Assembly: GCA_002342025.1 (NCBI GenBank)
Contig: DDPD01000008.1
Location: 1 to 17,436 of the forward strand
Direction: 5' to 3'
Source: Moraxellaceae bacterium UBA2477
Lineage (GTDB): Bacteria > Pseudomonadota > Gammaproteobacteria > Pseudomonadales > Moraxellaceae
DNA: 17,436 nt
Shown: piece after piece, positions 1 through 8,083 of the stretch
Layout: each line of letters opens with the position of its first letter
How positions within the stretch are numbered: position 1 is the first letter of the stretch
Translations under genes and position numbers: made by a program
The notes under the pieces: model-generated
Told to the model about the DNA's origin: nothing
The model's database searches: none
Seen by the model: only the letters and a program-made list of their open reading frames with translations

Positions 1-269
1 CGATTGAGCTGAACGCCAGCCGTTTCATGCGGCCAATGAGCGGCCAGTGCAGCGGTTTTAGCCACGTCAGCACCTTGATCACCCACAGGAGTGACGCAAC
101 CCAGAACCACATCATCAATATGGTGTTTGATGGCTGCGCCGTTACGTTCTTCCAGCGCGTGCATCAGACCGACAATCAGGTCCACGGGCTTTACAGTGTG
201 CAACGAGCCATCCTTCTTGCCTTTACCACGCGGCGTACGCACGGCATCAAAAATCAGGGCTTCCGACAT
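1..269 (-). CDS. Thiolase (acetyl-CoA C-acyltransferase), 5' part only
   Basis: This is the N-terminal 89 codons of a thiolase, and the rest lies beyond the left edge of the window. The protein begins MSEALIFDAVRTPRGKGKKD, which is the typical thiolase opening (a DAVRTPRGK-like motif), followed by IDDVVLGCVTPVGDQGADVAKTAAL, the usual second block. The catalytic cysteine expected near residue 90 falls just past the edge, so activity cannot be judged. The ATG at 269 is preceded by GAGGA at 279-283, nine bases upstream, which supports this start. Thiolases of this type cleave 3-ketoacyl-CoA or condense acetyl-CoA; the N-terminus alone does not tell degradative from biosynthetic. The context fits fatty-acid metabolism, because an acyl-CoA dehydrogenase and an acyl-CoA synthetase lie at the other end of the window. 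A perfect inverted repeat sits at the likely promoter (304-319). Confidence 0.9.
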   Translation of the reverse strand, partial: MSEALIFDAVRTPRGKGKKDGSLHTVKPVDLIVGLMHALEERNGAAIKHHIDDVVLGCVTPVGDQGADVAKTAALAAHWPHETAGVQLN

Positions 270-303
270 GGTGGAATGTCCTCTACTGGTAAATGAGAAG
301 TTC

Positions 304-319
304 ATGACTTTATAGTCAT
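304..319. promoter_or_regulatory. Inverted repeat ATGACT-N4-AGTCAT, candidate operator of the thiolase gene
   Basis: A perfect palindrome with 6-bp arms and a TTAT centre lies 35 bp upstream of the thiolase start. Read on the minus strand it contains TATAAA (309-314), a plausible -10 box that would place the transcript start near 302. I see no good -35 box, which may mean an activator is needed. The inner core TGACT-N4-AGTCA is found again at 15042-15055, upstream of the acyl-CoA dehydrogenase gene. The sequence is observed; its role as an operator is inference. Confidence 0.45.
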
Positions 320-402
320 TTAAGCGAGGCAGACTTTGGCGCGACAGGCCAGATCACGCAATGACATGAGCTATCAAGCGCACTGACGAAAAGGCTCACG
401 AC

Positions 403-431
403 TTGGCAAGCAGAGGCGACTGAGTTACAAC
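403..431 (+). promoter_or_regulatory. Candidate sigma70 promoter for the Mpo1-like gene
   Basis: TTGGCA (403-408) and TACAAC (426-431) are separated by 17 bp on the plus strand, matching the -35 and -10 consensus at 5/6 and 4/6 positions. The expected start is near 438, giving a leader of about 42 nt before the ATG at 480. The assignment rests on pattern only. Confidence 0.4.
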
Positions 432-479
432 GCTGTCGGTGTTTACGTATTCGATGGAATTATCAGAAGAGGCCCGCCC

Positions 480-788
480 ATGAGCAGCTCACGTTTTACC
501 AGCTTTCGCGAGTTTTACCCCTACTACCTGCAAGAGCATAGCAACCGCACCTGTCGGCGCCTGCATTTCGTGGGTACTACGCTAGTCATTGGCATTGTAC
601 TCACCGCCGTGACGACCGGTCAGTACGCTTGGCTCTGGGCCATTCCCGTTGCGGGATACGGTTTTGCGTGGCTCGGTCATTACGGTTTTGAGAAAAACCG
701 ACCTGCCACCTTTAAGCACCCGTTCTATAGCTTACTAGGCGACTTTGCCATGTATCGCGACATTTGCTTAGGTCGGATTAGCTTTTAA
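480..788 (+). CDS. Mpo1-like (DUF962) small membrane protein
   Basis: The 102-residue protein matches the DUF962/Mpo1-like family. It has an N-terminal FREFYPYYLQEHSNRTCRRLHFVGT block, two hydrophobic helices (about residues 33-46 and 50-65), then a WLGHYGFEKNRPATFKHP block and a C-terminal DFAMYRDI. The conserved histidines (in EHSNRTCRRLH, GHYGFEKNRP and KHP) are those proposed to bind iron in yeast Mpo1, a dioxygenase that removes one carbon from 2-hydroxy fatty acids. Whether this bacterial protein does the same reaction is not known from sequence. The length is normal for the short bacterial form. AGAGG lies eight bases before the ATG. It is divergent from the thiolase and convergent with nqrM, whose stop codon is only 9 bp away. 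Confidence 0.85.
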   Translation: MSSSRFTSFREFYPYYLQEHSNRTCRRLHFVGTTLVIGIVLTAVTTGQYAWLWAIPVAGYGFAWLGHYGFEKNRPATFKHPFYSLLGDFAMYRDICLGRISF

Positions 789-797
789 CGCGGCGCA

Positions 798-1034
798 TTA
801 TTTGGCGACATCCCGCCCTAGCTGAGCGGCTCGCGAGCCCGTGCTTGTCCCTTCGTTATTCTCACAACGGTTGGGGTCGTCGCCGCAGATAGGGCACTCG
901 CCATCACGCAAACCTAATTTATTTAGCCCGCCGCAGGAGCCCTTAATGGGCTCACGTCCGTTCATCACGCCCACGGCCATACCCACGATCAAGAACAAAA
1001 TAAGTACGAAGCAAACTATGGCCGTGGTCAGCAT
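798..1034 (-). CDS. nqrM: Na+-NQR maturation protein NqrM
   Basis: A 78-residue protein of the NqrM (DUF539) family. It has one N-terminal membrane helix (about residues 4-24) followed by the family's cysteine pattern: CGG at C34, then CPIC and DPNRC at C47, C50 and C57. NqrM is known to be needed to insert iron between NqrD and NqrE of the sodium-pumping NADH:quinone oxidoreductase. All four expected cysteines are present. The tail after residue 60 is polar and probably disordered. It is the last gene of the nqr operon, 12 bp after apbE, with GAGG seven bases before its ATG. No intrinsic terminator is visible after its stop, so the transcript may run antisense into the convergent Mpo1-like gene. 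Confidence 0.93.
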   Translation of the reverse strand: MLTTAIVCFVLILFLIVGMAVGVMNGREPIKGSCGGLNKLGLRDGECPICGDDPNRCENNEGTSTGSRAAQLGRDVAK

Positions 1035-1046
1035 GCGGAAACCTCG

Positions 1047-2093
1047 TTATGGCTTAAGAAAAGGCGCAAAGGCCGTAGAGTATCGTGTGTTAAAACCCTG
1101 ATCACTACGCTCAACAAAATACGCGGCAAGTCCGCGCTTTTCAGCTAAGGCTAAGCCTTTGTCAGGGCCCAAGACATTCAGTGCCGTCGCCCACGCATCG
1201 GCCAAGGTGTCATCCCGCGCATCGGGTGACACCACGGTCACCGATACGCCCCGGTGCTGAATTGGACGGCCGGTGGCTGGATCGATGGTATGCGAATAGC
1301 GCACCCCATTCTCTTCAAAATAGTTGCGATACGAGCCCGAGGTTGAAATCGCCGCCCCGTTGGGCAAGTTCAGAACTTGCAGGGGACGACCGCTGCCATC
1401 GGGTTGCTCAATCGCCAGTCGCCATGCTTGACCATCCGGCCGCTTACCCTGGGCACGCAAACTACCGGCAATGCCCACCAGATAATCTTGAATACCTAAG
1501 GCCTCTAGTGTGGCAGCCAAATCATCAACACCCGCACCTTCGCCCACGGAGGATAGGTCAATGGCCACTGCGCGCTGCTTCATCACTCGGTCAGCTTTTG
1601 CCGAAAGTGCCAGATGACGCCAACCCATACGCGAGCGCGCCTGAGCGATATCCGAATCCGATGGAACTCGGCGCGGTTTGCTTACGGCACCAAATCCCCA
1701 GAGGTCTACCAATGGCCCAACGGTGACATCGTAACGACCGTCTGTAGCTTCACTGACTTGAAGCGCTCGCTGTAAGGTTCTGCCCAAGAGCGGGCTCACC
1801 GGCTGCCACGTCTGTAATGGTGCGGCATTCAAGCGCATCAGCTCGGTGTCTGTTTGATAGGTGGACAGCACAGCATTGGCTGCATCTAAGCGGTCTTGCA
1901 TTTGCTTTTGTAGGGCGGTAGCCGTCATGCCATTAGGCAGCTCAGCCACTTGGACCTGCCAACGCATGCTGTAAAAAGCGACGCCAGAAACCGCGATGGG
2001 CTGCGGCGGCGGATCACTGCAACCGGCCAACAACGCCAGTAGAAGTAAGAAACCCGCACGAAGCCCGTGCAACGAATTAACCACCAAAATCAT
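1047..2093 (-). CDS. apbE: FAD:protein FMN transferase (ApbE), lipoprotein
   Basis: ApbE uses FAD to attach FMN covalently to threonines in NqrB and NqrC, so its place between nqrF and nqrM fits the family's role. A hydrophobic signal segment ends in a lipobox, LLAGC, so it should be an inner-membrane lipoprotein facing the periplasm. Family motifs include TDGRYDVTVGPLVDLWGFG, a DLSSVGEGAGVD loop, AISTSGSYRNYF, SHTIDPATGRP, and the C-terminal DDTLADAWATAL, whose D and T are expected to bind Mg2+. Two motifs differ from what I recall as usual: AGSLRAQG where most members have GG(E/D), and GEG where KG is common. The ATG at 2093 overlaps nqrF by 17 bp. A TTG at 2072, with GGTGG just upstream, would give a shorter 18-residue signal peptide and is an equally good start. 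A TTG at 2132 is less likely. Confidence 0.92.
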   Translation of the reverse strand: MILVVNSLHGLRAGFLLLLALLAGCSDPPPQPIAVSGVAFYSMRWQVQVAELPNGMTATALQKQMQDRLDAANAVLSTYQTDTELMRLNAAPLQTWQPVSPLLGRTLQRALQVSEATDGRYDVTVGPLVDLWGFGAVSKPRRVPSDSDIAQARSRMGWRHLALSAKADRVMKQRAVAIDLSSVGEGAGVDDLAATLEALGIQDYLVGIAGSLRAQGKRPDGQAWRLAIEQPDGSGRPLQVLNLPNGAAISTSGSYRNYFEENGVRYSHTIDPATGRPIQHRGVSVTVVSPDARDDTLADAWATALNVLGPDKGLALAEKRGLAAYFVERSDQGFNTRYSTAFAPFLKP

Positions 2094-3315
2094 CAAGCAG
2101 GATGTTTTCGCGGTCAACGCCCAAGTCCTCAAGCATCTTGATGACAGCCGCGTTCATCATGGGTGGGCCACACATGTAGAACTCGCAATCTTCGGGCGCA
2201 GGATGATCCTTCAGATAGTTCTCATAGAGCACGTTATGAATAAATCCGGTCATGCCGGTCCAGTTATCTTCAGGCTGGGGTTCTGATAGCGCGAGATGCC
2301 ACTGGAAATTCGGATTTTCAGCAGCGAGTTGATTGTACTCATCAACGTAAAAAGTCTCGCGCAGCGATCGCGCGCCATACCAAAAGCTGATTTTGCGTTT
2401 GCTCTTCAAGCGGCGCAGCTGATCGAAAATGTGCGACCGCATGGGTGCCATACCCGCGCCACCGCCAATAAAGATCATTTCAGCTTCGGTATTTTTGGCA
2501 AAGAAATCACCAAATGGGCCGAAAACCGTGATTTTGTCACCGGGCTTTAGGGAGAAGACATAGGACGACATCTTGCCAGGCGGAATTTCGTTGAGCTGAC
2601 GTAATGGCGGCGTAGCGATACGAATATTGAACTTTAAAAGACCCTTCTCATCCGGGTAGTTCGCCATGGAGTATGCGCGAATGGTGGTTTCGGTGGTCTT
2701 GGATTTAACGCTAAACAGATTGAACTTTTCCCAATCAGCGCGGTATTCCGGCTGAATGTCCATGTCTTTGTATTCGCACTCGTAAGGTGGAATATCCAAC
2801 TGCACATAACCACCAGCACGGAAATGCACATCCTCGCCTTCAGGAAGTTTGAGTGTTAGCTCCTTAATAAACGTAGCCACGTTTTCGTTAGAAATGACTT
2901 CGCACTCCCAACGCTTCACGCCAAAGAGCTCTTCATCTAGCTCAATGTCCATATCTTGCTTAACTTGCAGCTGACACCCTAAGCGCCAGCCTTCTTTAAT
3001 TTCACGCTTGGTAAAATGCGGTTCTTCAGTTGGCAAAATATCGCCACCACCCGACTTCACTTTGACTCGGCACTGACCACAAGAACCGCCACCGCCGCAG
3101 GCAGACGACAAGAAAATCTTCTGATCGGCCAAAGCCCCTAAAAGCTTGCCGCCGCTTTCAACTTCAATGCGCTTTTCGGCATCGCCATTGATGTCCAAAA
3201 CCACAAGGCCCACAGACACTAATTTAGCGCGAGCACCCAAGATAACCACGACCAGGCTCACCACGATGCCGGTAAACATCAGCATACTGAGCAATAGAAT
3301 GTATTCGGTGGACAT
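2077..3315 (-). CDS. nqrF: Na+-NQR subunit F, NADH-binding flavoprotein with 2Fe-2S cluster
   Basis: NqrF takes electrons from NADH through FAD and a 2Fe-2S cluster and starts the chain of the Na+ pump. The 412-residue protein has one N-terminal membrane helix (about 5-27) and a ferredoxin domain with cluster cysteines C73, C79, C82 and C114 in the C-x5-C-x2-C pattern. It then has a ferredoxin-reductase FAD motif, RAYSMANYP (213-221), and the NADH-site glycine motif GGGAGMAPMRS (284-294). It ends in the family's DDFGG. The cysteines lie three residues later than those I recall for Vibrio cholerae NqrF. The ATG is preceded by a purine-rich GGGGAAGG and lies 15 bp after nqrE. Its last codons overlap the start of apbE. 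Confidence 0.97.
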   Translation of the reverse strand: MSTEYILLLSMLMFTGIVVSLVVVILGARAKLVSVGLVVLDINGDAEKRIEVESGGKLLGALADQKIFLSSACGGGGSCGQCRVKVKSGGGDILPTEEPHFTKREIKEGWRLGCQLQVKQDMDIELDEELFGVKRWECEVISNENVATFIKELTLKLPEGEDVHFRAGGYVQLDIPPYECEYKDMDIQPEYRADWEKFNLFSVKSKTTETTIRAYSMANYPDEKGLLKFNIRIATPPLRQLNEIPPGKMSSYVFSLKPGDKITVFGPFGDFFAKNTEAEMIFIGGGAGMAPMRSHIFDQLRRLKSKRKISFWYGARSLRETFYVDEYNQLAAENPNFQWHLALSEPQPEDNWTGMTGFIHNVLYENYLKDHPAPEDCEFYMCGPPMMNAAVIKMLEDLGVDRENILLDDFGG

Positions 3316-3330
3316 GACCTTCCCCTTTCC

Positions 3331-3948
3331 TTAGAGCTGAATACCAGAGAACGACATGAAGCCCAATGACATCAGTCCCACGGTAATAAAGGTAATGCCC
3401 AAACCTTTGAGCCCGGCAGGAACATCGCTGTATTTCAGCTTCTCGCGAATACCCGCCAACAGTGCAATGGCTAGCGCCCAAGAGAAACCGGCACCAATGC
3501 CAAAGACCACGCTTTCAGGCAAGTTGTACTCACGCTGCTGCATAAACAAAGCACCACCCAAAATGGCACAGTTCACCGTAATCAACGGCAAGAATATGCC
3601 CAGTGCGTTGTAAAGCGACTGAACATACTTATCGAGAAACATCTCCAGAATTTGCACAAAGGCCGCGATGATGCAGATGTAGACCATGAGCGCGAGAAAG
3701 CTCAAATCCACACTGTCGGCGTCGGTCATTCCGGTCCATTCAAGGGCGCCGGCTTTGAGCAAATAGTTAAACGCCAAGTTATTGATCGGCATGGTTAAGG
3801 CCATGACCACGACCACGGCGATCCCCAACATGATGGCCGTTTGAATTTTCTTGGAAATGGCTAAGAACGTGCACATGCCTAAGAAGAAGGCTAGCGCCAT
3901 GTTCTCAATAAACACTGAACGCACAAAAAGACTGATGTAATGTTCCAT
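3331..3948 (-). CDS. nqrE: Na+-NQR subunit E
   Basis: NqrE is an integral membrane subunit that pairs with NqrD; the two form inverted halves holding an iron centre through two cysteines each. Here these are C26 (LGMCTF) and C127 (VNCAILGG). The protein is 205 residues with about six membrane helices, a few residues longer than the roughly 198 I recall for Vibrio. The extra length lies near residues 70-80 (EWTGMTDADSV), a loop before the third helix, which also explains why the second cysteine is shifted. GGAG sits eight bases before the ATG, and the gene starts 12 bp after nqrD. Confidence 0.97.
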   Translation of the reverse strand: MEHYISLFVRSVFIENMALAFFLGMCTFLAISKKIQTAIMLGIAVVVVMALTMPINNLAFNYLLKAGALEWTGMTDADSVDLSFLALMVYICIIAAFVQILEMFLDKYVQSLYNALGIFLPLITVNCAILGGALFMQQREYNLPESVVFGIGAGFSWALAIALLAGIREKLKYSDVPAGLKGLGITFITVGLMSLGFMSFSGIQL

Positions 3949-3960
3949 GATGGCGCTCCG

Positions 3961-4632
3961 TTAATGCGTCTGCTGGGCCTTGGAATTCGGCGCAATGCGG
4001 AACTCATCTTTTTCTTGTTGCTCAGGTTTCCAGCTACGTAATGCCCAAATGATGAAGCCGATCAGGAAAAACGCTGACGGCGGCAGCAACATTAAGCCAT
4101 TGGGTAAATACCAGCCGCCCTGCGAAATGGGTAGCAGAACCGGCAGTCCAAACCATGTGCCCGCGCCAAAGATTTCGCGAAGGGTGCCGACAACCAACAG
4201 CAATGCCGAATAACCTAAGCCATTCCCCAAGCCATCCATAAAGCTTCGGCCCGGGGGATTTTTCATGGCATAGGCCTCGAGCCGCCCCATGACAATACAG
4301 TTGGTAATGATCAAGCCCACGAATACCGACATTTGCTTAGCAATGGCCGGCGAAAAGGCCTGCAAAAACTGATCAACAATAATGACCAACGATGCAACAA
4401 CCACCATCTGCACGATGATACGGATGGCGTTGGGAATAAAATTACGAATCATGGAAATAAACAGGTTGGAAAACGCCGTGACCACGGTCAGGCCAATGGA
4501 CATGGCCAAGGCTGTTTTCATGTTGGCAGTCACCGCCAACGCCGAGCAAATCCCCAACACCTGAAACACTACCGGGTTGGTATTGAGAATGGGCTGAACC
4601 AAAATGTCGCGAATGCTTTGCTTGTCGGACAT
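3961..4632 (-). CDS. nqrD: Na+-NQR subunit D
   Basis: NqrD is the membrane partner of NqrE. I start it at the ATG at 4632 (MSDKQSIRDI). GGAG then lies seven bases upstream, and the two iron-ligand cysteines fall at C29 (LGICSA) and C112 (ITNCIVMG), the positions I recall for Vibrio NqrD. The ATG at 4635, which shares its A with the nqrC stop (TGATG), is possible but has only four bases of spacing. The protein has 223 residues, about six membrane helices, and a charged tail after the last helix (SWKPEQQEKDEFRIAP). Translation is probably coupled to nqrC. Confidence 0.96.
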   Translation of the reverse strand: MSDKQSIRDILVQPILNTNPVVFQVLGICSALAVTANMKTALAMSIGLTVVTAFSNLFISMIRNFIPNAIRIIVQMVVVASLVIIVDQFLQAFSPAIAKQMSVFVGLIITNCIVMGRLEAYAMKNPPGRSFMDGLGNGLGYSALLLVVGTLREIFGAGTWFGLPVLLPISQGGWYLPNGLMLLPPSAFFLIGFIIWALRSWKPEQQEKDEFRIAPNSKAQQTH

Positions 4633-4634
4633 CA

Positions 4635-5420
4635 TCAAACTCCTGTCTCGCGAACCTTGGCCAAAAACTTACGGAAACCTAAATCGCCCAGCCAAAATTG
4701 GACTAAATGCGTGACTCCATCACTGGTCAGCGTGGCGCCCGATAGGGCATCAATTTGATGCACTGCTTCCGGTTTTTCCAAGTTCACGCCTTTGCGTAAA
4801 GCCAAAACTGGCGCGCTCTGCACATCGGCATACACCTGTTTGCCTGCCCAACTTGCTTTCCACGAAGGGTTATCGACCTCACCCCCCAAGCCAGGCGTTT
4901 CGGCATGCTCGGTAAAGGTAATGCCAGCGACGGTATTAGCATCGCTTTTAAGCACGAGATAGCCATACAGCGTTGACCACAGGCCATAGCCTGAGATCGG
5001 CAGAACCAAGCGCGAGGCTTTACCATCCGGGCCACGCAGCACATAGACATCGGCTTCCAAAGCGCGCCGCTTAAGACCCGCAATATCTTGCTCAGGCGTA
5101 AGTGCAATGGATCTCTTGGGATCACGCGTGGCTTTACGTTGATCGTAAGGATCATCGAGAGTCAAACGACGATACGCACCGGTATCCAGGTCGACCAAAT
5201 AACGCTCTAAACGGGCAAACTCGCTTTGGACTTGCGCAGCGCTGCCCTCCCCTTCAGCCAATATACCGACTGCCGACAGGATCTTTCGCTGCTTATCTAA
5301 CGCACGGTTCACTTCTTGTATCGGCTTTAACAGCGTGACGGCAGCCGCCAGCGCAATGGAACACACGACCGAGAGAACAATGGCGACCGTAATGGTTCGG
5401 GCATTGGATTCATTAGACAT
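4635..5420 (-). CDS. nqrC: Na+-NQR subunit C, covalent FMN carrier
   Basis: NqrC has one N-terminal membrane helix (about residues 9-31) and a periplasmic FMN-binding domain. The FMN is attached by ApbE through a phosphoester to the threonine of the SGAT motif, here in DALSGATLTSDGV with Thr at about residue 230. The TPGLGG motif (HAETPGLGGEV), common in FMN-binding domains, is also present. The length of 261 is normal. The start overlaps the end of nqrB by 8 bp, and GGAGG lies ten bases upstream. Residues 56-116 are charged and less conserved, as in other NqrC proteins. Confidence 0.97.
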   Translation of the reverse strand: MSNESNARTITVAIVLSVVCSIALAAAVTLLKPIQEVNRALDKQRKILSAVGILAEGEGSAAQVQSEFARLERYLVDLDTGAYRRLTLDDPYDQRKATRDPKRSIALTPEQDIAGLKRRALEADVYVLRGPDGKASRLVLPISGYGLWSTLYGYLVLKSDANTVAGITFTEHAETPGLGGEVDNPSWKASWAGKQVYADVQSAPVLALRKGVNLEKPEAVHQIDALSGATLTSDGVTHLVQFWLGDLGFRKFLAKVRETGV

Positions 5421-6678
5421 TTCGTGCTGCCCTCCGCTTAATGTTGGCTTGAATCACGAAATAATCGATGAGTGGCGCGGTCAGGTTGGCGAACAAAATG
5501 GCCAGCATCACCCCTTCCGGATACGCCGGATTCACGACACGAATTAACACCGTCATGATTCCAATCACAGCACCAAAAATCCAACGACCCGTGTGCGTCA
5601 TGGCCGCAGAAACAGGATCGGTGGCCATAAACACCATGCCGAACGCAAAGCCGCCGAGCACGAAATGCCAATACCAAGGCATCGCAAACATCGGGTTGGT
5701 ATCTGAACCCACCGCATTCAGGAGGAATGACGTCGCCATCATGCCCAGTAAAACGCCTGCCATGATTCGCCAAGAGGCCACACGGGTGGCCAGCAAAACA
5801 ACAGCGCCGATCAGAATGGCGGCGGTGGAAACTTCACCCACCGAACCCGGAATGGCACCGATAAACGCATCGAACCAGGTCAGCGGCTGCAAACCACTTT
5901 CGCCAATACGTTGGATATTTTCGTAACCTGACGCACTGGCCTGGCCAAGCGCGGTTGCGCCAGTAAAACCATCAATGGCCTGACCCCAAAGACTCGGATT
6001 AGCGGCAGTCCAAACGGTGTCGCCAGAAAGTTGTGCCGGGTAAGCAAAAAACAAGAATGCGCGACCCGCTAGCGCCGGGTTGACAAAGTTTTTACCGGTG
6101 CCGCCAAAGACTTCTTTCGCCACGACCACGCCGAAGCTGATTCCAAGCGCCACTTGCCACAACGGAATGGTTGGCGGGCAAATAAGCGCAAAAAGCACCG
6201 AGGTGACGAAAAAGCCTTCATTCACTTCATGTCCACGCTTTTGGGCAAATAGCACTTCCCAGAAGCCGCCGACCAAAAAGGTAACCACATAAATGGGCAC
6301 AAAATAGGTCGCGCCATAAATCAGACAGTCCCACCAACTTTGATGATCAAACCCCGCCACCAAGCTAATAACCGCTACTCGCCAGGCTTCTGTGAGCTGA
6401 TCTGGGCTGGCCCCTTGGGCATTTGCCAAGAGCAACAACGCTTGATTTCCGACGTTCCACATCCCCAGCAACATGGCGGGGAACGTCGCGGCCCAGACAA
6501 TAATCATGATGCGTTTCAGGTCAATAGAGTCCCGCACATGCGCAGCCGCATGAGTGACTTTTTTCGGGCTGTAGAAAAAGGTATCAACGGCTTCAAACAA
6601 CGCCGCCCAGCTCTCATGCTTGCCACCTTTCTGAAAGTCAGGCGCCATGTCTTCTAATTTATTTTTTAGCCAGCTCAA
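5413..6678 (-). CDS. nqrB: Na+-NQR subunit B, membrane subunit with covalent FMN (TTG start)
   Basis: NqrB is the largest membrane subunit. It carries covalent FMN and riboflavin and forms much of the Na+ path. The FMN attachment motif is visible as DGFTGATALG, with Thr at about residue 242. About ten hydrophobic segments are present. The start is TTG at 6678: AGGAGG lies eight bases upstream inside the end of nqrA. The resulting N-terminus (MSWLKNKLEDMAPDFQKGGKHE) matches the usual NqrB opening, in which an amphipathic stretch leads to FxKGGK. The next ATG (codon 11) would cut into this conserved part. It begins 3 bp after the nqrA stop. The length of 421 is normal. Confidence 0.97.
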   Translation of the reverse strand: MSWLKNKLEDMAPDFQKGGKHESWAALFEAVDTFFYSPKKVTHAAAHVRDSIDLKRIMIIVWAATFPAMLLGMWNVGNQALLLLANAQGASPDQLTEAWRVAVISLVAGFDHQSWWDCLIYGATYFVPIYVVTFLVGGFWEVLFAQKRGHEVNEGFFVTSVLFALICPPTIPLWQVALGISFGVVVAKEVFGGTGKNFVNPALAGRAFLFFAYPAQLSGDTVWTAANPSLWGQAIDGFTGATALGQASASGYENIQRIGESGLQPLTWFDAFIGAIPGSVGEVSTAAILIGAVVLLATRVASWRIMAGVLLGMMATSFLLNAVGSDTNPMFAMPWYWHFVLGGFAFGMVFMATDPVSAAMTHTGRWIFGAVIGIMTVLIRVVNPAYPEGVMLAILFANLTAPLIDYFVIQANIKRRAARNV

Positions 6679-6681
6679 GGC

Positions 6682-8016
6682 TTAGCCCTCCTTTTCAATG
6701 CTGGTAAGCACATCGCGCAGAATGGGCCCGTACTCATATTTACCCGGACAGGCATACGTACACAGCGCCAGATCTTCCTCATCCAACTCTAAGCAACCTA
6801 AAGCCTGAGCTTGATCGGTATCGCCAATTAACAAGCTACGCAGCAGCTGTGTCGGCAAGATATCCAGAGGCATAACCTGCTCATAAGTGCCAACAGGCAC
6901 CATGGCTCGCTCCGAGCCGTTGGTACTGGTCGTTAACGGAAACGTTTTTCTTAGGAATTTACCGAGGTACAGATTGAGCACTGAACTGCGATGTGTGCCG
7001 GGACGGAAATAGTGCAGCAACTCGCGCTCGCGCCCCTCAGCCAAGGCCGAAACTTGCAAGTGGTAGCGCCCCAAATACGCCTCGGCACCCTGCGCATGAC
7101 GTCCCGACAAGACTGAGCCCGAAATCACTCGGTTTTCGCCGGGCGCCAACTCACCCGCAGTCAATTCAGTTAAGCAAGCGCCCAAACGCGTTTCCACCAA
7201 ACGTGGACGCTGCACAACTGGGCCCGCTAGGGAGACAACACGGCGAGTGTCTAATCGCCCGGAAACGAATAAACGCCCGATCGCCATCACATCCTGATAG
7301 TTCAGGTGCCAAACCGTGCGGGACGCAGAGGCCGGCGATAAGAAATGAATATGCGTACCGACGAGTCCCGCAGGGTGTGGCCCGGCAAATGACTCCACGG
7401 ATGCCGGACCCGTGGCGAATGTCGCCTCGGGTGAACGCACCAGCCATAACTTTTGGGTGAGACGAGACAGGACCGTCAGACCATCGACAAAGGCTTGCTC
7501 ATCCTGTGCAATCACCACTGCAGGATCAACCGCCAGTGGGTTGGTATCCATGGCGTTAACAAAAATCGCGGTGGGCTCCGTTCCCGGCACGGGCACCTTA
7601 CTAAACGGTCGCGTCCGCAGAGCAGCCCATAGACCCGATACCAGTAACTGCGATGTCACCTGGCTCGTATCGAGTGTTGCCAGTGCTGCACGATCGTAGG
7701 CCGTAAATGCCACGGACTCGGTGTTGCTCTGATCAACATCAATAACCAAGGAAATAAATGCTCGTCGCGCACCACGATGAATGGCGCGAACTCGCCCACT
7801 GGCGGGGGCGGTAAAAATCACATCGGTATTTTTCTTATCCGAAAACAACGCCTGCCCTGTGATAACGGCATCTCCTTCAGCCACTTTCATGGTGGGTTGA
7901 AGGCCGGGATAATCTGCTCCGAGTACCGCGACGCTGTTGACTTGAGCAATCTCTGTCAGCATTTGAGCTGGCGCACCTGCTATGGGCAGGTCCAGCCCTT
8001 GCTTGATTTTAATCAT
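6682..8016 (-). CDS. nqrA: Na+-NQR subunit A
   Basis: NqrA is the cytoplasmic subunit without a redox cofactor of its own that sits on NqrB; it has been linked to ubiquinone binding. The 444-residue protein opens with MIKIKQGLDLPIAGAP, the family signature. It continues with a biotinyl-lipoyl-like segment (MKVAEGDAVITGQALFSDKKN) and ends in a CTYACPGKYEYGPILR block typical of the C-terminal domain. The ribosome-binding site is weak (GGAATAACTC before ATG), unlike the strong sites inside the operon, so control at translation is possible. It is the first gene of the operon, with a promoter proposed at 8101-8128. Confidence 0.97.
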   Translation of the reverse strand: MIKIKQGLDLPIAGAPAQMLTEIAQVNSVAVLGADYPGLQPTMKVAEGDAVITGQALFSDKKNTDVIFTAPASGRVRAIHRGARRAFISLVIDVDQSNTESVAFTAYDRAALATLDTSQVTSQLLVSGLWAALRTRPFSKVPVPGTEPTAIFVNAMDTNPLAVDPAVVIAQDEQAFVDGLTVLSRLTQKLWLVRSPEATFATGPASVESFAGPHPAGLVGTHIHFLSPASASRTVWHLNYQDVMAIGRLFVSGRLDTRRVVSLAGPVVQRPRLVETRLGACLTELTAGELAPGENRVISGSVLSGRHAQGAEAYLGRYHLQVSALAEGRERELLHYFRPGTHRSSVLNLYLGKFLRKTFPLTTSTNGSERAMVPVGTYEQVMPLDILPTQLLRSLLIGDTDQAQALGCLELDEEDLALCTYACPGKYEYGPILRDVLTSIEKEG

Positions 8017-8083
8017 GAGTTATTCCACAGCGAGTCATTGTTTTGTACGACCAACGAAGTACCGCGCGCAAGCCGATTCCTTC

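Noticed and set aside
1181..1726. 181-codon open frame on the plus strand inside apbE
   Set aside because: It lies antisense to a clear apbE, has no ribosome site or recognisable domain, and its residue content (many P, R, H) is that of a shadow frame.
6993..7460. 155-codon open frame on the plus strand inside nqrA
   Set aside because: Antisense shadow of a well-conserved nqrA; composition rich in R, P and A, with no motif.
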